Shown here in pieces: positions 1 through 5,824 of a DNA stretch of 6,873 nucleotides (positions within the stretch are counted from its first letter, which is position 1; every line of letters begins with the position of its first letter). The notes under the pieces are model-generated. The model did no database searches, was not told the DNA's origin, and worked only from the letters and a program-made list of their open reading frames with translations. A program made the translations under genes and the position numbers. The DNA lies in contig SKXI01000233.1 in NCBI GenBank assembly GCA_007128515.1, positions 1 through 6,873 of the forward strand, given 5' to 3'. Source of the stretch: Halococcaceae archaeon (GTDB lineage: Archaea; Halobacteriota; Halobacteria; Halobacteriales; Halalkalicoccaceae).

Positions 1-182
1 TCCGCGTCCAGAAGCGACTCCGCCAGCTGGACAAGAAGGAGAAAGACCGCCGCGAGGGCAAGCGCGCCGAGAAGCGCGAGGCGGAGAAACAGGAGGCCCA
101 GGAGATCTACGACCGGTTCAAAGAGGGCGAGACCCTCGACACAGAGGACCTCATGAAGCTCCAGCGGACCGGTCTGCTCTGA
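1..182 (+). CDS. C-terminal end of an archaeal coiled-coil protein (COG1340-like), 5' part outside the window
   Basis: Reading codons from base 3 gives 59 residues before a TGA at 180-182. The first 35 or so residues are almost all Lys, Arg, Glu, Asp, Gln and Ala, which is a charged helical coiled-coil composition. They are followed by a conserved-looking tail with [20 protein letters not shown] and a final TGLL. From memory, this kind of tail (helix, 'F-x-x-G-E-x-L-x-T-E-D-L', hydrophobic end) closes the archaeal coiled-coil proteins of COG1340, sometimes mislabelled phosphoserine phosphatase. The function of that family is not established. The assignment rests only on the tail and composition because the N-terminal part is missing. 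The gene ends 92 bases before the next start, with a T/C-rich tract in between, so it is probably transcribed separately from sppA. Confidence 0.7.
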   Translation, partial: RVQKRLRQLDKKEKDRREGKRAEKREAEKQEAQEIYDRFKEGETLDTEDLMKLQRTGLL

Positions 183-198
183 GGCCCACGCTCTCACC

Positions 199-216
199 GT
201 TTTCTCTCTCTCTGTT
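199..216 (+). terminator. T/C-rich tract, probable archaeal transcription terminator
   Basis: Seventeen bases after the TGA at 180-182, the plus strand runs TTTT then a CT-repeat stretch and ends in GTTC. It is the most T-rich plus-strand stretch around this gene end. Archaeal RNA polymerase terminates at short U-rich tracts without needing a hairpin, and I see no stable hairpin before it. The position fits the end of the coiled-coil gene. This is inferred from base content only. Confidence 0.45.
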
Positions 217-222
217 CGGAAG

Positions 223-233
223 CGAAGCTTTAC
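223..233 (+). promoter_or_regulatory. Putative BRE/TATA promoter of the sppA-like gene
   Basis: CGAA at 223-226 resembles a TFB-recognition element, and CTTTACT at 228-234 resembles a weak haloarchaeal TATA box. The TTTA centre is near 230.5, which predicts a transcript start around 257. That leaves a leader of about 18 bases before the ATG at 275, so this gene would differ from its neighbours, which appear leaderless. A perfect 8-base palindrome containing the rare CTAG (CGCTAGCG, 245-252) lies between the TATA-like element and the predicted transcript start. Confidence 0.4.
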
Positions 234-262
234 TCACGACGAAGCGCTAGCGATCGGTATGA

Positions 263-267
263 GAGGT
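263..267 (+). promoter_or_regulatory. Possible Shine-Dalgarno site for the sppA-like gene
   Basis: GAGGT matches the core of the haloarchaeal anti-Shine-Dalgarno complement (GGAGGTGAT) and lies 7 bases before the ATG at 275. It supports 275 as the start. A TGA at 260-262 closes the frame upstream, and only a CTG (269-271) lies between that stop and the ATG. Confidence 0.4.
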
Positions 268-274
268 CCTGCCC

Positions 275-1189
275 ATGGCTAGCCGATTCCCCCGTCTCGC
301 GATCGTCGCCTCCGGCGCGACGCTGTTCGCCGGTGCCGCGTTCGTCCCTCGCGCCCTCCGACGGTTCCGCCGCAAACCGGTCGGCGTCGCGGAGGTCGGG
401 GTCGACGGCCCGATCGTGAGGGAGCGACCACGCCGACCGCTCCGGGGAGGGACGAGCACCGCGGCGGCGGACGCCGTCGTCGAGCAGATCGAGGCGGCCG
501 ACGAGGACGAGGAGATCGACGGGCTGCTCGTCCGGCTCAACACCCCCGGCGGGCAGGTCGTCCCGAGCGACGACATCCGCCTCGCGATCGAGCGGTTCGA
601 CGGACCGACGGTGGCGTACGCGACCGACGTCTGCGGTTCGGGTGGGTACTGGATCGCGAGCGCCTGTGACGAACTGTTCGCGCGCGAGGCGACCATCGTC
701 GGCTCGATCGGCGTGATCGGCTCGCGGGTGAACGCGGCCGAACTCGCCGACCGGGTCGGGCTCTCCTACGAGCGCTTCGCCGCCGGCGAGTACAAGGACG
801 CCGGGATCCCCTTGCGCGAGATCGACGACGACGAACGCGAGTACCTCCAGGGGCTGATCGACGACATCTACGAGCAGTTCGTCGACAGGGTCACCGAGGG
901 ACGAGACCTCGACCCGGAGACCGTAAAGGAGACCGAGGCGCGAGTCTACCTCGGCACCGACGCCCTCGGGATCGGGCTGGTCGACGCGATCGGGACCCGG
1001 GAGGACGCGACCGACCGCCTCGCGGCGCTGCTGGACGTAGACGAGGTCGACGTGGAGGCGTTCGAGCCCCCACAGGGGCTGCTCGCCCGGCTCAGGGGCG
1101 GGGCGGAGGCGAGCGCCTTCGCCTTCGGGGCGGGTATCGCGAGCGCGGTCGTCGGCGACCCGGATCGGGAGCTCGAGATACGGCTGTAG
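275..1189 (+). CDS. sppA: SppA-type signal peptide peptidase, S49 family serine protease
   Basis: The 304-residue protein belongs to the ClpP-fold S49 proteases, which cleave leftover signal peptides and other membrane-bound peptides. Residues 8-28 form one hydrophobic membrane anchor. The protease core spans about 36-245: a strand with VDGPIV (43-48), LLVRLNTPGGQVVPSD (84-99), and the nucleophile loop CGSGGYW (120-126) with Ser122. Next come VGSIGVIGS (142-150) and GEYKDAG (171-177), which holds the general base Lys174. The Ser-to-Lys gap is 52 residues, the same as I recall for Bacillus SppA (Ser147/Lys199). The length matches short, single-domain archaeal SppA rather than the double-length E. 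coli form. The DUF373 gene starts 39 bases downstream but has its own TATA-like element. Both catalytic residues are intact. One oddity is that the anchor is followed by six Arg/Lys within nine residues (26-34), which could place the catalytic domain on the cytoplasmic side. Confidence 0.92.
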   Translation: MASRFPRLAIVASGATLFAGAAFVPRALRRFRRKPVGVAEVGVDGPIVRERPRRPLRGGTSTAAADAVVEQIEAADEDEEIDGLLVRLNTPGGQVVPSDDIRLAIERFDGPTVAYATDVCGSGGYWIASACDELFAREATIVGSIGVIGSRVNAAELADRVGLSYERFAAGEYKDAGIPLREIDDDEREYLQGLIDDIYEQFVDRVTEGRDLDPETVKETEARVYLGTDALGIGLVDAIGTREDATDRLAALLDVDEVDVEAFEPPQGLLARLRGGAEASAFAFGAGIASAVVGDPDRELEIRL

Positions 1190-1191
1190 GG

Positions 1192-1209
1192 GGAGGGGTT
1201 TTATCCTCC
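1192..1209 (+). other. Small inverted repeat between sppA and the DUF373 gene
   Basis: GGAGG (1192-1196) and CCTCC (1205-1209) can pair around an 8-base loop that contains TTTTAT. It starts three bases after the sppA stop (1187-1189). It could help end sppA transcription through the short T run, or it could simply be G-rich sequence around the next gene's TATA box. The stem has only five pairs. Confidence 0.25.
1199..1204 (+). promoter_or_regulatory. Putative TATA box of the DUF373 gene
   Basis: TTTTAT is the only AT-rich hexamer in the sppA-DUF373 gap. Its centre is about 27.5 bases before the GTG at 1229, the spacing expected when the transcript begins at or next to the start codon. It therefore supports the GTG as the start of a leaderless mRNA. 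The upstream bases are G-rich, so a convincing BRE is missing. Confidence 0.5.
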
Positions 1210-1228
1210 GAGGGAGTGGCGTTCACCA

Positions 1229-2383
1229 GTGAGTACGCTGGTCGTCTGCCTCGACCGGTCGGGCGAGATCGCCGACAGGGCGGGGCTCTCCGCGCCGATC
1301 GTGGGCTGGGAGGCGGTGCGCTCGCTCGTCGTGGACGTCGGCCTCGCCGACCCCGAGGACGCGGGCGTCAACTGCCTGCTCGAGTCCCTGCGGATCAGCC
1401 GCGAACTCAAAGACGAGGGCGAGGAGACGCTCGTCGCGCTCGTCTCCGGGAGCGCCGACTCCGTCGTGAGCGCCGACAGAGCGGTCGCGGCCCAGATCGA
1501 CTCGCTGCTCGCCGACCACGAGGTCGAGTCGGCGGTCGTCGTCATCGACAGCGCGGAGACCGAGCGGCTCGTGCCGATCGTCGAGAGCCGCGTGCGCGTC
1601 GACTCGGTCGACCGGGTCGTCGTCAGACAGGCCCGCGACATCGAGTCGACGTACTACTTCCTCAAGCAGTTCCTCGCCGACGAGGAGCTCAGACGGACGA
1701 CGCTCGTCCCCCTCGGGATCGCCCTGCTCGTGTTGCCGGCGATCGTCACGTACACGAGCCTCGTGATCGGGCTCGCGGCGATCACCGCCGCGATGGGCCT
1801 CTTCCTGCTCTACAAGGGTCTCGGGGTCGACGCGCTGGTCGCCCGCGTCCCGGGGAGCGTACAGAACGCGCTCTACTCCGGACAGGTGTCGGTCGTCACG
1901 TACGCCGTCGCCGGCGGCCTCGCACTGATCGGCGCGTTCGCGGGTGCGATCGGCGTCTCCGGCCTCGAGACCGGCGACGGATACCTCCTCCCGACGATGC
2001 AGTTCGTCTTCGACAGCGTCCCCTGGCTCGCCGCGGCCGCGCTCGTCGCCTCGACCGGCCGGCTCCTCGACGAGTGGATCGGCGACGACCCGATCTCCGC
2101 GGCGTACGTCAACCTCCCGTTCGGGGTGGTCGCGCTCGGCCTCGTCGTCCGTGGGGTCTCGGCGTACATCCTCCAGCAGAGCGCGCTCCTCACGCCGACG
2201 CGGGTCCCCCCGATGGACGTCGGGGTCGTCTCGGTCGAAGGATTCGCGCTCTCGCCCTTACAGCACCTGGCGGCGTTCATCGCCCTCGCTCTCCTCGTCA
2301 GCCTCCTCGGGATGTACACGGGCAACGCCTTCGGCGAGGGACGGGGGGTCGAACGCGAGGCGGAACCGGACCTGCTCGATTAG
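1229..2383 (+). CDS. DUF373 family integral membrane protein
   Basis: The 384-residue product matches what I recall of archaeal DUF373 proteins (COG2237, predicted membrane protein), which have no known function. Residues 1-155 look soluble and alternate strands and helices: STLVVCLDR at the start, LADPEDAGVN (39-48), TLVALVSGS (67-75), SAVVVID (101-107), then STYYFLKQFLADEELRRT (140-157), typical of the family. About six hydrophobic segments follow, near 159-177, 179-195, 220-243, 257-275, 292-313 and 343-362. This gives a cytosolic-type domain joined to a membrane bundle. The start is GTG, chosen because the sequence begins there with the family's usual N-terminus and because a TATA-like element lies 27-28 bases upstream. 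The acidic run often following the first strand in relatives, as I remember it, is here RSGE, so this may be a divergent member. The gene is probably transcribed alone and faces ubiA tail to tail. Confidence 0.82.
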   Translation: MSTLVVCLDRSGEIADRAGLSAPIVGWEAVRSLVVDVGLADPEDAGVNCLLESLRISRELKDEGEETLVALVSGSADSVVSADRAVAAQIDSLLADHEVESAVVVIDSAETERLVPIVESRVRVDSVDRVVVRQARDIESTYYFLKQFLADEELRRTTLVPLGIALLVLPAIVTYTSLVIGLAAITAAMGLFLLYKGLGVDALVARVPGSVQNALYSGQVSVVTYAVAGGLALIGAFAGAIGVSGLETGDGYLLPTMQFVFDSVPWLAAAALVASTGRLLDEWIGDDPISAAYVNLPFGVVALGLVVRGVSAYILQQSALLTPTRVPPMDVGVVSVEGFALSPLQHLAAFIALALLVSLLGMYTGNAFGEGRGVEREAEPDLLD

Positions 2384-2560
2384 ATCGTTCGGGTGGACCG
2401 AGACTCGGGGGGATCCGAGCACGAGCTGCTCCCGATCGGTCATCCAACCGACCCGTGCTCCCGTTCACGAGAACCGGTCGGAGACAACCCACGTCCGGGC
2501 GCTGTCTCGATTCCGTCGGTCGTTCACCTCGGTTCGACGTGTCGCCCCATCGACGGTCGG
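2384..2560. other. Gene-free spacer between convergent genes, with small inverted repeats
   Basis: These 177 bases separate the stops of the DUF373 gene (plus) and the ubiA-like gene (minus). I see no credible gene: the open frames through it are arginine- and serine-rich continuations of shadow frames. Three short inverted repeats could form hairpins: CTCGG/CCGAG (2404-2408 with 2415-2419), GAGCA/TGCTC (2417-2421 with 2427-2431) and TCGGT/ACCGA (2436-2440 with 2447-2451). The first two share bases and are mutually exclusive. No clear T tract is present on either strand, so the terminators of both genes remain unidentified. Confidence 0.5.
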
Positions 2561-3439
2561 CTACTGCGGCCCGAAGTAGACCGCCGCCAGCAACAGCGCG
2601 AGGAAGACGTACGCCCCCCGAACGAGGAGCATCGTCGCGAGCGTCGGGTCTGGGCTACGCCGGGCGAAGCCGGCGACGACGCCGAAAGCGAGGACGGCGC
2701 CGAGCGTCTCGACGGGAAAGACCGGAAGGAGGGCGAAGGCGGTCACGAGCGCGAGCGAGAGCCCCATCAACCCGTAGGCGAGGTCGCGGGCGCGTCCGGG
2801 ACCGAGGACGACCGCGACGCTTCGCTTTCCGATCGAACGGTCGTAGGCGTAGTCGTCCTCGTCGTCGATCACCTTGATCCCGGTGAGCAGCACGAGGAAG
2901 ACGAGCGCGAACGCGAGCACCACGGTCGATAGCGTCGTCGTCTGGACGTAGAACCCACCCAGGATGGCGAGGGCGATCCCAGCGGGGTAGCCCATCGTCG
3001 CGCCGAGCGGGTGCATGTCGAGCTGTGGGGCGTGGTGGTAGGCGATGAGCCAGGTCGGGAGCGTGAGCAGCGCCGCCCAGCGGTCGACCGAGAGCCAGAG
3101 CAGCGCGAGGCAGGCGAAGAAGGCGACGGAGGCGGAGGCGAGCGCGAGCCGACAGCCGGGTTCGGTGATCGGGTGGTCGTCGTCCTCGTCCCGCAGGTGG
3201 AAGTCGACGTAGCCGTCTTTCACGTGGGCGGTGTAGACCGCGAGGAAGATCGCCGTCATGTGCAGTGCGCCGAGCGCGAGCGAGAACTCCCCGGCGAGCA
3301 TGCTCCCGAACCAGGAGCTCGCGAGCGGCGGGAGCATGAAGACGGGGTGGACCTGCGAGGCGAGCGCGGAGAGCTCCGCGCGGAGTCCGGTCCCGTGACG
3401 AGCGAATCGCACGCCCCGAGAGAGGGACGGAACGAACAT
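2561..3439 (-). CDS. UbiA-superfamily membrane prenyltransferase, substrate unknown
   Basis: The 292-residue, very hydrophobic protein has eight or nine predicted membrane helices (about 33-52, 54-72, 97-116, 120-136, 148-166, 170-190, 219-241, 244-258, 268-289). UbiA enzymes transfer a prenyl chain from a polyprenyl diphosphate to an acceptor, with two Asp-rich loops binding Mg-diphosphate. The second loop is clear: KVIDDEDDYAYDRSIGKRS (189-207), with Asp192, Asp196 and Asp200 in D-x3-D-x3-D spacing. The first, KDGYVDFHLRDEDDDHP (74-90), is Asp-rich but lacks the usual N-D-x-x-D-x-x-x-D form. I recall similar haloarchaeal proteins with the same HVKDGYVDF motif but no assigned substrate; quinone, carotenoid (C50) or lipid roles are all possible. 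The ATG at 3439 lies 22 bases after the DUF389 stop with no TATA-like element at the right distance, so the gene is probably co-transcribed from the DUF389 promoter. I see no clear Shine-Dalgarno site. Confidence 0.8.
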   Translation of the reverse strand: MFVPSLSRGVRFARHGTGLRAELSALASQVHPVFMLPPLASSWFGSMLAGEFSLALGALHMTAIFLAVYTAHVKDGYVDFHLRDEDDDHPITEPGCRLALASASVAFFACLALLWLSVDRWAALLTLPTWLIAYHHAPQLDMHPLGATMGYPAGIALAILGGFYVQTTTLSTVVLAFALVFLVLLTGIKVIDDEDDYAYDRSIGKRSVAVVLGPGRARDLAYGLMGLSLALVTAFALLPVFPVETLGAVLAFGVVAGFARRSPDPTLATMLLVRGAYVFLALLLAAVYFGPQ

Positions 3440-3461
3440 ATAGCTGTGTGCGGCGAGCGGG

Positions 3462-4751
3462 CTACCGGTCGGAACTCTCCTTTTCGAGGTACTCGATCTC
3501 GACGATCACGTCGGTGCCGGTCCGTTCGGAGATCCGATCGTCGAGCTGTTCGACGAGCCCCGGGAAGCCCGTGTCCGCGGGCCGGTTGATCACGATCGAG
3601 ATCCGCCTGTCCTCCTCGGTGAGGCCGGCGTCGCTGAACTCCGTCTGGACCGAGACGAGTTCGAGGTCCGAGAACTGTTCCTCCGAGAGCGTCCGTTCGA
3701 TCTCCCCGTTCACCTGCGTGTCGAAGTGGACCTCGCTCGCGATCACCCCGCCGGAGACGACCAGGACGACGAGGAGGACACCGATCGCCGCGAGCCCGCG
3801 GTCGAACCCATCGACGGAGAGCCTGTCGCCGAACTCCCGGTCGTTCCAGTCGTCGGGCCGGTAGCCGAGCCACCAGAGCACGACGATCGCGGAGAGCGTG
3901 ATCAGCACCGCGTTCACCGTGAGGAGGACGAACGCGCCGATCGCGACCGAGGGGAGTCCCCAGGCGATGCCGATGCCGACGGCGGCGGCGGCGGGGATGA
4001 GCGCCGCGGCGATCATCACGCCGACGATCGAGAGCGGGACGGCCGTCGCGAGGCCGAACGCACCGGCCGCGCCCGCGCCGATGCCGACGGCGACGGCGAG
4101 CACGCCCGGGGCGATCCGGCGATCGATCTGGGCGACCGTCCGGATGTCGAGCGCCGGCGGGACGAAGTACATCGTCCGAACGGCCCAGGCGAAGATCGTG
4201 GCGCCGACGACCGCGACGATCAGGCCGAGGACGAGCGCGCGAAAGCCCTGCCAGATCATCGACGGGTCGTCGAGGACGGTCCCGATGCTCGCGGTGAGCG
4301 CGGCGCTGACCTGCGGGGCGATCACCATCGCGCCGACGACGATCGCCGGCGAGTCGAGCAACAACCCGGCGGTCGCGACGACCGCGCTCAGCACCGTCAT
4401 CACGTAGTAGGTGCTGAGGTTCGGCGTCATCGTAAAGGCCTTCGCGCGGATCTCGGTGCGGTCGACGCTGTCGTCGTGTCTGCCCGAGTACCGTCGCTGG
4501 AGCGCGTCGAAGTTCTCGGTCGTCGCAGTCTCGGCGCTCGTGATGACGGTGTACTCCCCGTCGAAGCCCTCATCGCGCAGGTCGTCCATGACGTTGCCGA
4601 CGGCCGCCGTCGGCAGCGGAAACTCGACGACGACCCCCTCGGATCGACCGCTCGACTCCGCGGTGACGACGTAGTCCACGCCGCGGTCGTCGAGCGCGTC
4701 GAGCCACCCCTCACGTCGGTCCTCCGGAACGAGGACCCGAACCACTCGCAT
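3462..4751 (-). CDS. DUF389 / TIGR00341 family membrane protein
   Basis: The 429-residue protein fits the TIGR00341/DUF389 family of uncharacterised membrane proteins. Residues 1-75 form a small alpha/beta domain: MRVVRVLVPE, a helix, then VVVEFPLPTAAVGNVMDDL (40-58). The DUF389 core follows with the signature AGLLLDSPAIVVGAMVIAP (128-146). Membrane segments lie near 114-132, 135-157, 172-190, 214-236, 239-262, 268-296 and 319-338. A soluble C-terminal domain (340-429) has a beta-alpha-beta feel, with RISIVINRP (383-391) and TDVIVEIEYLEKES (413-426). The reading frame stays open upstream to about 5501, but those residues are Arg/Asp-rich non-homologous translation opposite the next gene. I chose the ATG at 4749-4751 because the family N-terminus begins there and a CGGTTTT promoter element lies about 26 bases upstream. 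A GTG at 4758-4760 is a less likely alternative. It is followed closely by the ubiA-like gene. Ligand and transport function are unknown. Confidence 0.85.
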   Translation of the reverse strand: MRVVRVLVPEDRREGWLDALDDRGVDYVVTAESSGRSEGVVVEFPLPTAAVGNVMDDLRDEGFDGEYTVITSAETATTENFDALQRRYSGRHDDSVDRTEIRAKAFTMTPNLSTYYVMTVLSAVVATAGLLLDSPAIVVGAMVIAPQVSAALTASIGTVLDDPSMIWQGFRALVLGLIVAVVGATIFAWAVRTMYFVPPALDIRTVAQIDRRIAPGVLAVAVGIGAGAAGAFGLATAVPLSIVGVMIAAALIPAAAAVGIGIAWGLPSVAIGAFVLLTVNAVLITLSAIVVLWWLGYRPDDWNDREFGDRLSVDGFDRGLAAIGVLLVVLVVSGGVIASEVHFDTQVNGEIERTLSEEQFSDLELVSVQTEFSDAGLTEEDRRISIVINRPADTGFPGLVEQLDDRISERTGTDVIVEIEYLEKESSDR

Positions 4752-4775
4752 ACCGCTCACACAGAGGCCACACAC

Positions 4776-4805
4776 AAAACCGGCGTGATCGATCGGCACG
4801 GTTTT
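4776..4805. promoter_or_regulatory. Symmetric divergent promoter for the DUF389 gene (-) and the LLM oxidoreductase gene (+)
   Basis: AAAACCG (4776-4782) mirrors CGGTTTT (4799-4805), and GATCGATC (4787-4794) sits between them with the same centre, 4790.5. On each outward strand CGG plus TTTT can act as a GC-containing BRE and TATA-like element. The TTTT centre is 26.5 bases from the A of the ATG on both sides (4751 on minus, 4830 on plus). This predicts two leaderless transcripts firing in opposite directions. The shared central palindrome is a candidate operator or TFB contact region. That regulatory role is inference; the symmetry is directly visible. Confidence 0.55.
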
Positions 4806-4829
4806 CCGCCCGGCACGAGAGGGCTTCGC

Positions 4830-5804
4830 ATGCACCGTGGACTGCTCGTCCCGAACACGGGCGTCGATCCCGTCGAGATCGCGAAACGGGCCGAGTCGGG
4901 CGGCTACACCTCCGTCTGGAGCGGCGAGCTCTGGGGCTGGGACGCGTTCGTCCGGCTGGGTCGGATCGCCGAGGCGACCGACCTTCCCGTGGGGACGGCG
5001 ATCGTCAACGTCTTTTCGCGCACGCCGGCGGCCATCGCGGGCGCGGCCGCCTCGCTCGCGAGGGCCACCGACGAGACCGTCCGCGTCGGCGTCGGCCCGA
5101 GCACGCCGCGGGCGATCGAGGCGATCCACGGCCTCGAGTTCGAGAGCCCGATCGGGCAGGCCCACGAGACGGTCGAACTCGTGAAGAAGCTCACCGGCGA
5201 CGGCGACCGGGTGAGCTACGACGGCGAGTTCCGCAGCGTCGAGGGCGTCCCACCGCTCGACGTCGACGTCGCGCTCTACAACGCGGCGCTCGGACCGGCG
5301 AACAGGCGACTGACCGGGCGGCTCTGTGACGGCTGGCTCCCCCACAACGTCCCGTTCCCACGCATGGACGAGGCGTTCTCGGTGATCGCCGAGGCAGCGG
5401 AGGAGGCCGGCCGCGACCCCGACGAGATCGACGTCTCCCCGTACGTCCCCTCCGCGGTGTGCGAGGAGCGGGGCGAGGCGTACGACCTGGTCCGCAGCCA
5501 CGTCGCCTACTACGTCGGCAACGGGCCAGGGTACAGGAAGTCGGTCGCGACGCTGTTCCCGGAGGAGGCGGAGACGATCTCGGAGGCGTGGGCGGCGGGC
5601 GAGCGCGGACGGGCGGCCGACGAGGTCACCGACGGGATGGTCGAGGCGCTGGGCGTCGCCGGAACACCTGGGGAGGCGAGAGAGCGCTTTTCCGAGGTCG
5701 CAGCGCTCCCGACCGTCGACGAGCCGATCCTGGTCGTCCCGGAGCGAGCGAGCGAGGGGACGATCGAGCGGACGGTCGAGGCGCTCGCGCCCGAGGCGGA
5801 GTGA
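4830..5804 (+). CDS. Luciferase-like (LLM) class, probably F420-dependent, oxidoreductase
   Basis: The 324-residue protein has the bacterial luciferase-like TIM-barrel pattern shared by F420- and flavin-dependent oxidoreductases such as methylene-tetrahydromethanopterin reductase. Visible marks are the first strand RGLLVPNTG (3-11), AESGGYTSVWSGE (21-33), and LPVGTAIVNVFSRTPAAIA (52-70) with the ARATDETVRVGVGPSTP segment (77-93) that lines the cofactor site. IHGLEFESP (99-107) and LCDGWLPHNVP (165-175) follow. Coenzyme F420 is the likely hydride carrier because haloarchaea make it and such proteins are common there; I recall a haloarchaeal subfamily, TIGR04024 (NP1902A), of this type, but the assignment is uncertain. 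The substrate is unknown. The start at 4830 is supported by family alignment and a CGGTTTT element 26-27 bases upstream; the open frame before it is antisense to the DUF389 gene and is not coding. It ends 20 bases from the convergent metallo-hydrolase gene. Confidence 0.87.
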   Translation: MHRGLLVPNTGVDPVEIAKRAESGGYTSVWSGELWGWDAFVRLGRIAEATDLPVGTAIVNVFSRTPAAIAGAAASLARATDETVRVGVGPSTPRAIEAIHGLEFESPIGQAHETVELVKKLTGDGDRVSYDGEFRSVEGVPPLDVDVALYNAALGPANRRLTGRLCDGWLPHNVPFPRMDEAFSVIAEAAEEAGRDPDEIDVSPYVPSAVCEERGEAYDLVRSHVAYYVGNGPGYRKSVATLFPEEAETISEAWAAGERGRAADEVTDGMVEALGVAGTPGEARERFSEVAALPTVDEPILVVPERASEGTIERTVEALAPEAE

Positions 5805-5824
5805 GAGGCGCTACGGGGTCCGAC

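Noticed and set aside
2400..2460. tRNA-like or other structured RNA in the convergent spacer
   Set aside because: Several 5-base inverted repeats occur but there is no cloverleaf, no T-loop GTTCRA-type sequence and no CCA end; the pairings compete with each other.
1216..2877. 553-residue plus-strand frame rich in Arg, Pro and Gly covering the DUF373 gene
   Set aside because: It is a shadow frame with strongly basic composition, opposite to the acidic proteins of this genome, and it has no domain signature.
2393..2932. Plus-strand frame of 179 residues across the spacer and the 3' end of the ubiA-like gene
   Set aside because: Glu/Arg-rich antisense translation with no visible promoter or start context; the minus-strand frame encodes a clear membrane protein.
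3975..3995. GGC-type triplet run within the DUF389 gene as a simple repeat
   Set aside because: It encodes an Ala-rich membrane helix segment (residues 253-258) in a high-GC gene and needs no repeat explanation.
3726..4829. Long plus-strand open frame antisense to the DUF389 gene, joined in frame to the LLM oxidoreductase
   Set aside because: Its translation is almost all Asp, Arg, Glu and Gly with no family features. High GC leaves few stops in antisense frames. The real LLM family N-terminus and its promoter element put the start at 4830.
4752..5501. Upstream in-frame extension of the DUF389 gene on the minus strand
   Set aside because: It runs antisense to the LLM gene, is Arg/Asp/Val-rich without hydrophobic or family pattern, and would include the predicted promoter at 4776-4805.
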